From: an uncultured Vampirovibrio sp.
Lineage (GTDB): Bacteria > Cyanobacteriota > Vampirovibrionia > Gastranaerophilales > Gastranaerophilaceae
Reading direction: 5' to 3'
Length of the DNA stretch: 28,991 nt
NCBI GenBank assembly: GCA_910583725.1
Contig: CAJTXZ010000028.1
Coordinates: 1 to 28,991, forward strand
Under the pieces are notes generated by a model. It saw nothing but the letters and a program-made list of their open reading frames with translations. It did no database searches and was not told the origin of the DNA. This document shows positions 14,721 to 24,163 of the stretch, one piece after another (position 1 is the first letter of the stretch; the number at the start of each line of letters is the position of its first letter). A program made the position numbers and the translations under genes.

Positions 14721-17700
14721 ATGCTGCAGGCCGTTCCAAAAGTTATCACCCAGGCGTTTACGGGAAGTTTTATAAAGAAAATTTCCCAATATCTGCATGA
14801 CTGCGTAAGAGAAGAGGTTAAATCCTCAACATTTAGGAACCTTAAGGGGGATAAGGACAATAAATGGGTGTTTTTGGACGGCAGCGAAAAATTGTTCACA
14901 GAATTTGACAAACCCTTGATGTTAAACGGCGCAGACAGCCTTCTGACGGAGCTTATGGTTCAGTCTGATATGAGCCAGAGGGAAAAATATTTAATCTATG
15001 GCTTTTTGTTTTTAGTTGGGAAAAACGGCAAAAGCCGCAAGAATAATGAATTTTTAACCCCGCTTCTGTATGTTCCCTGCAAACTTGAAAGAACGGGCAA
15101 AAACATAAAATTAACGGCCGAAGATGACACTCTATCATTGAATACCGGTGCCTTGGCGCAGTTAATAAAAAAGGATGAAGAGGAAGAGGTGGATGCGCTT
15201 CTTTCGGGCCTTTTAGAGACAGTTCCCGAGCTTCCTTTAAATGAAGATTCGCTTGAAATATTTTTGACCACGCTCAAATCGGTTGTACCTGATATCGAAA
15301 TTTCAACATCGCCCGCTGCGCTTGAAAACAGCGCAAGGGAAGAATTTACACGGCAGGCGGATGAATTTTATTCTAACACGGTTGAAAACCTTGAAGAGCT
15401 TGACGAGATTGACTTTGACGCTGTTGAAACCATGAAGCAGAAACCTAAGGTTAAGGTGGAAAAGCTTGAACTCGAACGAAAACAGGCAGTAATTTTAACT
15501 AAAAGGCCCACTGTGACTGCAGGCGTGCTTCATGAACTTTTGCAAATATCTGAAAAGCCTTTCGGCACAATAAAAGAGACTGCTCTTGGTGTAATTCAGG
15601 ATGAATATATGCAGACAAAGGGCAAGCAAATACCCCTAAAAGAGCCTGAAATCAAGGAATTTTTTCCTGTGACACCATTATCATTAAGTGATTCACAGGA
15701 GGATGTTATAAGAAAGATTGAAGAGCATGATTTCCTTGCCGTATATGGTCCTCCGGGAACCGGAAAGTCTCAAACTATTGTAAATCTTGTATCGCACCTT
15801 ATTGCAAACGGCAAAACCGTTCTTGTGGCGTCAAGAATGGACAAAGCAGTGGATGTTGTAGCAGACAGGCTGAATGAGCTTGGCGCGCCATACCTTGCGC
15901 TTAGGGCAGGAAGGGCTAATTATCAAAAACAGTTGACCTTTAAGCTTGAAGATTTGCTTTCAAACAAGGTGGATTTGGATTCAGATTATACTGATGCTGT
16001 ATTGGTTGATGTGCCTGATATGAAGGCGCTTTTGGATGAGATTAAAAGGCTTGAAGGTGCTGCTGAAAAGATTATAAAGCTTGAAGAAAAATATACGCAG
16101 ACGGCACTTGAAGCCAAAGATACACTGGAAGCCATCGGCCAAATGCGCTATATTGCGGGCGATTTAAGCCTGGATGAAATTAAAGACCTGAGGGAAACGC
16201 TTCAAAAACTTGAAAAAGAGGCAAATTCAGGCAGGGGCGGGCTTTTTAGTAACATTTCATCTAATATGAAGATTAATAAGCTTAAGAATATATTGAATTA
16301 CAAAAACCCTGTCAAATTAAGAGATTTAACCGTGCGACTTCCCTATGAGCTTGACTGTGAGGAGCTTAAGGCCAGATTGTTCAACATTGAAGATGAGATA
16401 ATGAAAACGGGCAATCTGCACCAGATTTTAAAGAAAATCAACGCGCTAAAGGGAAAACAGAGGCGACTTGCTGTGGACATTCTAAAAAACAGGCGAAGAA
16501 GGGCATTAAAGGACCTTTTGTGTGACCAAAAGAAGCGCCAGAGGCTGATTGTGCACTCAAAATCTCTTGTTTCAAGAAAAAAAGTCTTACAGGACAGACT
16601 CCTTGAAAAGGAAGATTTTAAGCCGCTTTTGAGCGCTTTTCCCTGCTGGTGCACAACAACGTACGCTATTGCAAACAGTCTTCCTTTAAAACCGGGGCTT
16701 TTTGATGTTGTAATTATTGATGAAGCATCTCAATGCGACATTGCAAGCTGTTTTCCGGTGTTATACAGGTCTAAAAAGGCTGTCATTGTTGGCGATGACA
16801 AGCAGCTACCCCATCTTAGCTTCTTAGAGAAGGCAAAGGAACAATCGTTTTTGAACCAGTATGGAATTGACGACAAATACCAGCTGATGTGGCGTTTTCG
16901 AACAAATTCAATGTTTGATTTGGCGAATTATTATTCTGCAAGCCCGGTGCTTTTGGATGAACATTTCCGCTCAAGCCGCCCTATTATTGAATTTTCAAGC
17001 AAAGAATTTTACGGCGGCAGAATAAAAATTATGCGCCCGTATTTTGATAAAAAATGCCCGATAGAGCTTGAATACATAAAAGACGGGGCCGTAGATGCCG
17101 AAATAACAAGGAATATGGCCGAATCTGAGGCCATTATTAAAAAACTGCAGGATATAATTATCGAGGATTCTAAAAATAACCCCGAAACCCCTGTAAATAT
17201 TGGCGTTATCTCGCCTTTTAGGGGGCAGGTAGAGTTAATTAAAAAAGATATTATGAAAACTTTTTCGGGTGAAATTATACAAAGGCACCAGATTGAAGTG
17301 GGCACAGCACATACGTTTCAGGGTGATGAAAGGGATATAATCCTTATGTCATGGGCAATTGCAGAAAATGCACACTCGCAAAGCCTGACATTCCTGCAAA
17401 AGCCGAATCTTTTTAATGTGGCAATCACAAGGGCACGAAAAAGGATGATTAATTTCATCTCAAAAGACCCAAATACCTTACCGGATGGAATTTTGCGGGA
17501 TTATTTTGAATACATTCAATACTCTAACAAAACCTTTGAAACAAGAAATATGGCAAAGTTTAAGAATGATTTTGAAGAAAGTGTATTTCTGGAGCTGAAA
17601 AGGCTTGAGCCATCTGTAAAAGCAGGTATTGAGTGCGGCGGAGTGAACATTGACCTTTTATTGAACAAACTTGTCATAGAGTGCGACGGCGTGGAAGATA

Positions 17701-17849
17701 AGACTGTAAGCAGGTTTTCCAATATGAAAAAACAGGCAATCTTAGAGCGGTGCGGGTTTAGGGTAATCCGTGTGACTAAGCGCGAATGGGACTTGAGTAA
17801 AAATGCTTGTCTTGATAGAATAATGGGTGAATATTCAAAGATAAAATAG
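14721..17849 (+). CDS. Large SF1 helicase with C-terminal nuclease-like domain
   Basis: A 1042-residue protein; ATG 14721 has AGGA 6 nt upstream, so an in-frame upstream TTG at 14631 is rejected. The N-terminal 300 residues match no domain I can name. The helicase core has YGPPGTGKSQT (Walker A near 343-350), a long coiled-coil insertion (about 430-640), IDEASQCD (Walker B near 667), LDEHFRSSRPI, GTAHTFQGDERDI near 865 and VAITRARKRMI. This is the DNA2/NAM7 (AAA_11/AAA_12) arrangement. The last 100 residues, GVNIDLLLNKLVIECDG followed by VIRVTKREW, fit a PD-(D/E)XK or Vsr-like fold (DUF559 type), with D, E and K candidates present. Helicase-nuclease proteins of this build occur in DNA repair and in phage defence. 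No defence partner genes are adjacent, so the role stays open. Confidence 0.87.
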   Translation: MLQAVPKVITQAFTGSFIKKISQYLHDCVREEVKSSTFRNLKGDKDNKWVFLDGSEKLFTEFDKPLMLNGADSLLTELMVQSDMSQREKYLIYGFLFLVGKNGKSRKNNEFLTPLLYVPCKLERTGKNIKLTAEDDTLSLNTGALAQLIKKDEEEEVDALLSGLLETVPELPLNEDSLEIFLTTLKSVVPDIEISTSPAALENSAREEFTRQADEFYSNTVENLEELDEIDFDAVETMKQKPKVKVEKLELERKQAVILTKRPTVTAGVLHELLQISEKPFGTIKETALGVIQDEYMQTKGKQIPLKEPEIKEFFPVTPLSLSDSQEDVIRKIEEHDFLAVYGPPGTGKSQTIVNLVSHLIANGKTVLVASRMDKAVDVVADRLNELGAPYLALRAGRANYQKQLTFKLEDLLSNKVDLDSDYTDAVLVDVPDMKALLDEIKRLEGAAEKIIKLEEKYTQTALEAKDTLEAIGQMRYIAGDLSLDEIKDLRETLQKLEKEANSGRGGLFSNISSNMKINKLKNILNYKNPVKLRDLTVRLPYELDCEELKARLFNIEDEIMKTGNLHQILKKINALKGKQRRLAVDILKNRRRRALKDLLCDQKKRQRLIVHSKSLVSRKKVLQDRLLEKEDFKPLLSAFPCWCTTTYAIANSLPLKPGLFDVVIIDEASQCDIASCFPVLYRSKKAVIVGDDKQLPHLSFLEKAKEQSFLNQYGIDDKYQLMWRFRTNSMFDLANYYSASPVLLDEHFRSSRPIIEFSSKEFYGGRIKIMRPYFDKKCPIELEYIKDGAVDAEITRNMAESEAIIKKLQDIIIEDSKNNPETPVNIGVISPFRGQVELIKKDIMKTFSGEIIQRHQIEVGTAHTFQGDERDIILMSWAIAENAHSQSLTFLQKPNLFNVAITRARKRMINFISKDPNTLPDGILRDYFEYIQYSNKTFETRNMAKFKNDFEESVFLELKRLEPSVKAGIECGGVNIDLLLNKLVIECDGVEDKTVSRFSNMKKQAILERCGFRVIRVTKREWDLSKNACLDRIMGEYSKIK

Positions 17850-17879
17850 GCAAATTTTTACTGCCTTTAGGATGACAAT

Positions 17880-20285
17880 ATGCCCGAAAACCAGTCAGAA
17901 CAAGAGTTTTTACAAAATAATACACGCGAAAATAAGTATTTACACGCACTTGAGTTTGATAAGGTGCTTCAATTAGTTGCTAATTGTGCAAATACTCCGT
18001 TAGGAAAGACTGAATGCCTTAATATGAGGCCATTTACGAACATTGACACCATAAAACAAGAGCTTGATTTTGTATCAGAGGCAAGAAAAATATATGATGA
18101 AACCGCAAGCACAGGGTCGATTCCAGTCAATTTTATATGCGATGCCAAAAAAATCTTAGAGGTGAAAAGACTTGGGGCACAAGACATTTGGGACTTAACA
18201 AAGACAATTCAGACCTCAAGGATTACAAAAACTTTTCTACAAAAAAATGAAAACGCAAATTTGTTAAAAAAAGAATTTGCGGAAAGATTAATGTCTGAAA
18301 AAGCCCTGGAGGATGAGGTTTTAGAGATTTTTAATTCGGATTTAACGATTAAAGATACGGCCTCAAGTGAGCTAAAACGCCTTAAAAACGCGCTAAATGA
18401 CACTAATGACAACCTGAAAGTATTGATATCAGGGCTTTTGTCGAATTCTGATTTTGTTTCACACCTGCAGGATACATTGTATACCAAAAGGGGCGACAGG
18501 ACTGTGTTTCAGGTAAAAGCCTCCGATAAGAACAAGGTTTCAGGGATTGTTCATGATGTTTCTTCAACAAATCAAACGTTTTTTATTGAGCCTGAGGTCC
18601 TAATTCCGCTCCACAACAGGATTCGCCAGATTGAGGTTGAGATAAATGCAGAGATAGAGCGGATTTTAGCCGTATTAAGCAAAAAATTTCATGACATAAA
18701 GGATGAAATCCTAATGACGGTGCAGGTTTTGACCGCACTTGACTGCGTTTGCGCACGTGCAAAATATGCTATTAGGACAAAGAGTATTCCTGCGGAATTA
18801 ACGGAGAAAAAACAGGTTGAAATCCAGGCTATGAGGCATCCTCTCTTAATTGAGACGTGCGAAAACATTGTAGAGAACGATTTTTACCTTGATGAAGATA
18901 CCTCATCGCTAATAATAACAGGCTCTAACACGGGAGGAAAAACCGTAACCCTAAAGACCGTGGGGCTTTTAGCCGTAATGACTTTTGCAGGACTGCACAT
19001 TCCGGCGCTTTTTTGTAAAATTTACCCCTTCACACGGGTGTATGCCGATATATCAGAGGAACAGAGCATAGCACAATCGCTGTCAACCTTCTCAGCACAC
19101 ATTAAGAACGTGGTGAATATCCTAAATTCTGCTACAGACAAGGATTTGGTGTTGTTTGATGAACTTGGCGCAGGCACCGACCCAGAGGAAGGTGCGGCCT
19201 TAGCCCGCTCTATACTTGAGTTTTTAGCTGCTAAACGGGTGCTAACCATTACTACGACACATCTTGGAGAATTAAAAATCCTGCAATACCAGAATACAAG
19301 CTTTAAGAACGCCAGCGTAGAATTTGATACAAATACCTTAAAGCCAACCTACAAGCTGATTTTAGGGGTAGCGGGCGTCTCAAATGCGCTGAATGTCTCA
19401 GAAAACCTGAATATGCCTTTTGAAATTATCAAAAATGCCAGGGAATTTTTAGCCCAAAACCAGGACCCTGCGGCAAAAATCTTTGATGAAATCCACAAAA
19501 CGCATCAAGAGATGATGCAAAAATCGAAAGAAGCAGAAATGACAAGGCTTTCAGCGAAGGAGACCAAGGAAAACCTTGATGAGAAGCTAAAAGAGATTAA
19601 GGCCGTTAAAAAGAAAACCATAGATACTTTCAAAAGGAAGCACCAGGGACAATTAGAGGCTGCAAGGGCTGAAATTAAAGCTGTACTTGAAGAATTAAGG
19701 AAAGAAAAGTCTGAAAAGATAGCACGCAGGGCTTATTCACGGCTTGCAAACCTGGAAAACAAGGTAAGGGCAGAGTTTACAAGCGATGAGGATGAAGTTA
19801 GCGAAAAATATATGCCGATAGACTGGAGCACTGTAAGAGTGGGCCAAAATGTACTAATAAAGGGGCTTGAGCAGGTTGCAACCCTAACATCATTGCCTGA
19901 TAGCAAGGGTTTTGCCGGTGTACAAATGGGTTTAATTAAGACAAAGGTAGAGGCCAAAAAGCTTGCTATGACTGATAAAAAGCCAAATAAGGCCTTGAAA
20001 AAATTGCAGGTGAGCTTTGATGATTTTCACAGTGGCGCAAATTTCTCTCCCCGTGTAGATTTAAGGGGTATGAGGGTAGATGAAGCCCTTGATATACTTG
20101 AAAAAAGACTAGATACGGCATCACTAAAAAATATTCAGGAAATAACCATCATTCACGGTCATGGTACAGGAGCCTTAAAAAGCGCTGTAAGAGCCTATTT
20201 AGCTGATTCCCCTTATGTTGCAAAATTTAGGGCCGGAGAGCAAAACGAAGGCGGAGACGGCATTTCAATAGTTGATATAAATTAA
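17880..20285 (+). CDS. mutS2: MutS2, DNA-binding/ribosome-rescue ATPase with Smr domain
   Basis: An 801-residue protein of the usual MutS2 length. It has the MutS core and clamp helices, ITGSNTGGKTVTLKT (Walker A near 348), FDELGAGTDPEEGAALA (Walker B), a long coiled coil around 520-640, a KOW-like segment (VRVGQNVLIKGL) and a C-terminal Smr domain from about 726 (VDLRGMRVDEAL, IIHGHGTGALKSAVR). In other bacteria MutS2 suppresses homologous recombination, and in Bacillus it also splits collided ribosomes (RqcU). The start ATG at 17880 has AGGA 8 nt upstream, 30 nt after the helicase stop, so co-transcription is likely. The Smr motif HGxG is intact, so nuclease activity is expected. Confidence 0.95.
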   Translation: MPENQSEQEFLQNNTRENKYLHALEFDKVLQLVANCANTPLGKTECLNMRPFTNIDTIKQELDFVSEARKIYDETASTGSIPVNFICDAKKILEVKRLGAQDIWDLTKTIQTSRITKTFLQKNENANLLKKEFAERLMSEKALEDEVLEIFNSDLTIKDTASSELKRLKNALNDTNDNLKVLISGLLSNSDFVSHLQDTLYTKRGDRTVFQVKASDKNKVSGIVHDVSSTNQTFFIEPEVLIPLHNRIRQIEVEINAEIERILAVLSKKFHDIKDEILMTVQVLTALDCVCARAKYAIRTKSIPAELTEKKQVEIQAMRHPLLIETCENIVENDFYLDEDTSSLIITGSNTGGKTVTLKTVGLLAVMTFAGLHIPALFCKIYPFTRVYADISEEQSIAQSLSTFSAHIKNVVNILNSATDKDLVLFDELGAGTDPEEGAALARSILEFLAAKRVLTITTTHLGELKILQYQNTSFKNASVEFDTNTLKPTYKLILGVAGVSNALNVSENLNMPFEIIKNAREFLAQNQDPAAKIFDEIHKTHQEMMQKSKEAEMTRLSAKETKENLDEKLKEIKAVKKKTIDTFKRKHQGQLEAARAEIKAVLEELRKEKSEKIARRAYSRLANLENKVRAEFTSDEDEVSEKYMPIDWSTVRVGQNVLIKGLEQVATLTSLPDSKGFAGVQMGLIKTKVEAKKLAMTDKKPNKALKKLQVSFDDFHSGANFSPRVDLRGMRVDEALDILEKRLDTASLKNIQEITIIHGHGTGALKSAVRAYLADSPYVAKFRAGEQNEGGDGISIVDIN

Positions 20286-20431
20286 TAAACAATAACTGCT
20301 GCAAAATTTTATTTTTCAATGCTGGATATTAAAAGTAAAGCCTTGCAGCACAACAGTTTGCAAAGAGATAGCAAATTTTATTTTCACGGGTTTTATAATA
20401 ACAGATGTGGGAATTAGGGAGAGGAGAAAAT

Positions 20432-20944
20432 ATGAGAATTCAGAGTATAAATTTATTTAATGGCAGGCCAAAAGCGAACAATGGCCCGGCTTTTGGAAAA
20501 ATCAGCAACAGGGCGCTTAATTATGCACTTAAGGGGCTGAATGAGCAATCTGACCAAAGGTATGACGATATACTGAAACTTGCAGCAAATGAACACACCG
20601 GCAAATACCTTGATATAACCGTAAACGAGGATACGGGCAATTTTATGGTGTTGGATAAAAGCAAGGAAAACCAGGGAAATTTTGAGACGCTAAAAGAGGC
20701 TGTGGAATACGGTGAAAAATTTGTGGATACAGCCCTTGCAAAAACAGAGACAGAGAAAATAAAGGGTCTGATAGAATTAGCCGAAATGCTTGAAAATTCA
20801 GGACAGTTTAATAATGGCAGCACAGAACAAGAAACTATGGCTGCACATAAATTGCTGCAAGGGCTTGAAGTTACAAAACTTTACAAAGAATTTGAGGATC
20901 AACCAACGGCAGGAAATACACCCAGTGCCTTTTACGGGCAATAA
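20432..20944 (+). CDS. Unrecognised 170-residue protein with lineage-typical N-terminus
   Basis: The ATG at 20432 has GGAG close upstream and is preferred over the ATG at 20405. The protein begins MRIQSINLFNGRPKANNGPAFGK, a basic, Asn/Gly-rich start ending in FGK that is common in Gastranaerophilales proteins (recalled from general knowledge). The rest is charged and helical, with an ITVNEDTGNFMVLDKSK beta segment and a C-terminal Thr/Gln/Gly tail. There is no signal peptide or membrane segment. The product is probably cytoplasmic. Function unknown. It is converged upon by the TonB-domain gene, whose stop lies 1 nt away. Confidence 0.75.
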   Translation: MRIQSINLFNGRPKANNGPAFGKISNRALNYALKGLNEQSDQRYDDILKLAANEHTGKYLDITVNEDTGNFMVLDKSKENQGNFETLKEAVEYGEKFVDTALAKTETEKIKGLIELAEMLENSGQFNNGSTEQETMAAHKLLQGLEVTKLYKEFEDQPTAGNTPSAFYGQ

Positions 20945-20945
20945 A

Positions 20946-21797
20946 TCAGTGCAGCCAATATGATGATGATTTATTGGCGCAATAAATTATATAAAAAGGC
21001 ACATATAGAATCATTTCGAGGATTTCAAGGGCAGGGTTTCTTCTATATCGGCGGACTTCTGCACGATAAGCACTATTTGCGCAAACGGTATAGTCGAATG
21101 TAAACTTCACCTTAACACTATTGCCTTTATAATCATCAGGCAGAGGTTCATATGGTGTAGAGGCTTTGAGTGCTTTGATTATAGCCTTTTTTGTTTTGGC
21201 ATCTTTTATTGTTTCATCAAAATAATAAGAAACAAGGCTGCCATCCTTTGCTATCTCTAAATGAACAGCGATAAGGCTTTTGGCTGTTTTTGGATGTTTT
21301 GGCGGGTGCCAGTTTTTATGAATCGATTGGCGTAAATTTTCAAGATAGTTTTCCCAATCTACGCCTGCAATATTGGTTTTAGATGTTTCGTTCTTTGTAA
21401 ATGCAGGTGCAAAGGGGCATTTTGGTATATTATTGTTCGCCATATATTCTTTAACTTTGTTAAAATCAGCATTAAAATTGCTGAAATCCTTCATTACAAT
21501 ATCAACCGGGGCAGCATCAACGCAAGTGTTTTTAGAGGTGCAGGAAGTGCTAAACAACACGCCTGCTTTATTATTCTTAGAATCAATAAATACTGTATCA
21601 TAAATGACAGCATTGGTTTTTGTTATGTATTTTACCCTGAATAGGGCAACGTCATTGAATTTACAGATACTATCAGTATCAAAAAGCCTTAGGGGTCTGC
21701 CTTTTTGTTGTATAGTTACCCAATTTTCAGCATAGACAGGGCATATTAGCATTATAATAAAAATAAAAAACAGCACTGCAGCGAAAAATTTTTTCAT
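20946..21797 (-). CDS. Secreted protein with TonB-like C-terminal domain
   Basis: A 283-residue protein with a signal peptide (MKKFFAAVLFFIFIIMLICP, cleaved after VYA). Residues 20-110 form a domain with WVTIQQKGRPLRLFD and a Cys pair (CTSKNTC), resembling surface-adhesion 'protein E' type lipocalin-like domains by pattern only. Residues about 150-250 (YLENLRQSIHKNWHPP, AVHLEIAKDGSL, TPYEPLPDDYKG, VKFTFDY) match the TonB C-terminal fold. A hydrophobic segment near the end (LEMILYVPFYIIYCA) may reattach to a membrane. Such proteins work in the cell envelope. The start overlaps the stop of the upstream gene by 4 nt (ATGA), so they are coupled. Confidence 0.8.
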   Translation of the reverse strand: MKKFFAAVLFFIFIIMLICPVYAENWVTIQQKGRPLRLFDTDSICKFNDVALFRVKYITKTNAVIYDTVFIDSKNNKAGVLFSTSCTSKNTCVDAAPVDIVMKDFSNFNADFNKVKEYMANNNIPKCPFAPAFTKNETSKTNIAGVDWENYLENLRQSIHKNWHPPKHPKTAKSLIAVHLEIAKDGSLVSYYFDETIKDAKTKKAIIKALKASTPYEPLPDDYKGNSVKVKFTFDYTVCANSAYRAEVRRYRRNPALEILEMILYVPFYIIYCANKSSSYWLH

Positions 21798-22150
21798 AGG
21801 CCAAAATTATTTACAGGGGTGTGGTTTATGCGGGATTTTTCCTCTATGGCTTCAAGCTTAAAGATTACAGGCCTCAAGCCGTCGTTACAGCTTACTATTG
21901 CAACATTTGGCTTTCTAATCCAATCGCCATAGTAAAAAAGCGATTCACCTGCACCGTGTGCAAGGGCGAAAACATACTGGTATATAGCTTTCCAGGCTTC
22001 ATCACAAAAACCTTCTGGTTTTGCATAGTCAGCATAGAAAATCTGACCTGCCTTTAGCATAGGGCAGGGCTTCAAACCTATTGCACCGTATTCTTCCGCA
22101 AGTTCTTTATCGAATGTGGTTTTTAAGACAGTAATTTTAACCTTCTTCAT
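21794..22150 (-). CDS. TIGR04076 family protein
   Basis: A 118-residue protein. VKITVLKTTFDKELAEEY, KPCPMLKAGQIF, PEGFCDEAWKAIYQYVFAL and a final CNDGLRPVIFKLE are the family landmarks. Members are small cytoplasmic proteins, often of unknown function, with conserved Cys residues (here C29, C49 and C88 approximately). The start ATG has AGGA 8 nt upstream. It is the first gene of a two-gene unit with the TonB-domain protein. Confidence 0.82.
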   Translation of the reverse strand: MKKVKITVLKTTFDKELAEEYGAIGLKPCPMLKAGQIFYADYAKPEGFCDEAWKAIYQYVFALAHGAGESLFYYGDWIRKPNVAIVSCNDGLRPVIFKLEAIEEKSRINHTPVNNFGL

Positions 22151-22198
22151 CGCAATATTCCTATAGCCCTTGTAATATCAGATTACCACAAAATAGCA

Positions 22199-22232
22199 AA
22201 AGGCGGGCCTTTTATTTTAGACCCGCCTTTTT
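22199..22232. terminator. Bidirectional terminator between groEL and the TIGR04076 gene
   Basis: AAAGGCGGG (22199-22207) pairs with CCCGCCTTT (22222-22230), followed by T's on the plus strand and, read on the minus strand, also by a T-run. It lies about 60 bp beyond the groEL stop and would end the groE transcript. Confidence 0.8.
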
Positions 22233-22291
22233 ATTAAATTTGGCTAATATAATCATAATGCCTGATACATAAGCTGCACAAGGCTTTTTTA

Positions 22292-23938
22292 TTACATCAT
22301 TCCGCCCATGCCGCCCATGCCGGACATATCAGGCATAGCTGGTTTTGTTTCTTCCGGAATATCAACAACTGCAGCTTCTGTTGTTAAAAGCATAGAAGCA
22401 ACACTTGCAGCATTTTCTAATGCTGAGCGTGTAACCTTTGCAGGGTCTACAATTCCAGATTTAAACATATCTACAAACTGGTTATTAAGGGCGTCATAGC
22501 CGTATGCACCGTTTTCTTTCCTTACAGCGTCAACGATTACATCGCCTTTAGCGCCGGCATTTTGAGCAATTAAGTTCAAAGGAATATCAAGTGCAGCTGT
22601 TAAAATCTTGAAGCCGATTTTTTCATCGTCTGAACTAAAGTTTTTGCTTGAAATTTCTTTTTCAAGGTGCTGTTGAACACGTACAAGTGCAACGCCGCCG
22701 CCAGGAACAATACCTTCTTCTTGTGCTGCACGGGTAGCATTAAGGGCATCTTCAATCCTTAATTTCTTTTCTTTTAATTCAACTTCACTTGCTGCACCTA
22801 CTTCAATAACTGCAACACCGCCTGATAATTTTGCGATTCTTTCTTGAAGTTTTTCTTTATCGTATTCAGAATCAGATTGTTCAATTTGCTTTCTTAGAAG
22901 CTTAACTCTTTCTTCAACTGCTGATTTTGTTTCATTTCCTACAACAATTGTAGTCTCATCCTTTGTAACAGTTACTCTTCTTGCCTTACCAAGCATTTGA
23001 ACAGTGATGTTTTCAAGCTTAATGCCAAGCTCTTCTGTAAACATTTGGCCGCCTGTAAGAACTGCTATATCTTCAAGCATAGCCTTTCTTCTGTCGCCAA
23101 AACCGGGAGCCTTAACTGCAACTGCTCTTAAAACTTTTCTCATAGTGTTAACAACAAGTGTAGCAAGCGCTTCGCCTTCGATGTCTTCTGCAATGATTAA
23201 TAAAGATTTGCCATCGCGTGCAACCTGCTCTAATATAGGCACTAAATCAGCAATCAGGTTGATTTTTTTGTTAACGCAAAGAACATAAGCGTCTTCTAAA
23301 ACTGCTTCCATTCTTTCAGCGTCAGTAATAAAGTATGGAGAAATATATCCTTTGTCAAACTGCATACCTTCAACAACTTTTTTGTCTGTGCCAAAAGTTT
23401 TTGATTCTTCAACAGTGATAACGCCGTCTGTGCCAACAGCTTCCATGCAATCAGCAATCAAATTACCGATGAATTCATTATTGCCGGCTGAAATTGTAGC
23501 AACCTGAGCTCTCATTTCCTTTGAATCTACAGGTTTTGACATATTTTTAATCTCAGAAATTGCTTCTTCAACGGCTTTATTAATACCTTTTTTAATACCC
23601 ATCGGGTTTGCGCCTGCTGTCAGGTTTTTGAGGCCTTCTTTAAAGATTGCCTGTGCTAAAACAGAAGCAGTTGTAGTACCGTCGCCTGCAACGTCATTTG
23701 TTTTTGATGAAACATCTTTTAAAAGCTGCGCGCCAGCATTTTCAAGAGGGCACTGCAATTCGATTTCTTTTGCAATTGTAACGCCGTCGTTTACAATTTG
23801 GGGTGAGCCGTATTTTTTACCAATAATAACGTTTCTGCCTTTAGGCCCTAGTGTTACCTTAACAGCGTCTGCCACTTCGTTTACGCCTTTTAATAAAGCT
23901 TCTCTGGCGTCTGTATCAAATATAATTTTTTTTGCCAT
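22292..23938 (-). CDS. groEL: Chaperonin GroEL (60 kDa)
   Basis: A 548-residue protein of canonical length. It forms the double-ring cage that, with GroES, folds newly made proteins using ATP. MAKKIIFDTDAREALLKGVN starts it; TLGPKGRNVIIGKKYGSP and GDGTTTASVLAQ form the ATP site; EDIEGEALATLVVNTMRK lies in the apical domain; VPGGGVAL is in the intermediate/equatorial region; and the tail GGMGGMM is the flexible Gly-Met end. A GGAG ribosome binding site lies 9 nt upstream. It is downstream of groES but 225 bp away, an unusual gap filled by an inverted-repeat element. No CIRCE operator (TTAGCACTC-N9-GAGTGCTAA) was found upstream of the pair. Confidence 0.98.
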   Translation of the reverse strand: MAKKIIFDTDAREALLKGVNEVADAVKVTLGPKGRNVIIGKKYGSPQIVNDGVTIAKEIELQCPLENAGAQLLKDVSSKTNDVAGDGTTTASVLAQAIFKEGLKNLTAGANPMGIKKGINKAVEEAISEIKNMSKPVDSKEMRAQVATISAGNNEFIGNLIADCMEAVGTDGVITVEESKTFGTDKKVVEGMQFDKGYISPYFITDAERMEAVLEDAYVLCVNKKINLIADLVPILEQVARDGKSLLIIAEDIEGEALATLVVNTMRKVLRAVAVKAPGFGDRRKAMLEDIAVLTGGQMFTEELGIKLENITVQMLGKARRVTVTKDETTIVVGNETKSAVEERVKLLRKQIEQSDSEYDKEKLQERIAKLSGGVAVIEVGAASEVELKEKKLRIEDALNATRAAQEEGIVPGGGVALVRVQQHLEKEISSKNFSSDDEKIGFKILTAALDIPLNLIAQNAGAKGDVIVDAVRKENGAYGYDALNNQFVDMFKSGIVDPAKVTRSALENAASVASMLLTTEAAVVDIPEETKPAMPDMSGMGGMGGMM

Positions 23939-24009
23939 AATAAATTATCTCCTATTTTTTTCTTGTTGTTTTGTTATAGATTGAGTTATAGATTGAGCCG
24001 CTCAAAAGA

Positions 24010-24147
24010 TTTTATGGTGCAAAGAGCGGATTTTGCGGGGCGTAAACGTCCTTTGTAAACAGGTTGTTAAAACCTGTGAACCGTAATATTTCAAGACACG
24101 CAATCCCGTCGCTGACGCTCCTCTTTAACGGTCCTTTCACCATAAAA
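24010..24147. mobile_element. 138-bp inverted-repeat element between groES and groEL
   Basis: The ends are imperfect inverted repeats, TTTTATGGTGCAAAG (24010-24024) and CTTTCACCATAAAA (24134-24147). An internal hairpin forms from ACAGGTT (24059-24065) and AACCTGT (24071-24077). A 12-bp tandem duplication (TTATAGATTGAG at 23974-23985 and 23986-23997) lies next to it. It carries no gene and is MITE- or REP-like. No clear target-site duplication was seen. Confidence 0.55.
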
Positions 24148-24163
24148 CTTTTTCACTTTAAAT

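Noticed and set aside
20286..20431. Terminator after mutS2 from TGCTGCAA/TTGCAGCA
   Set aside because: The arms are separated by about 40 nt and there is no T run, so it is not a convincing terminator.
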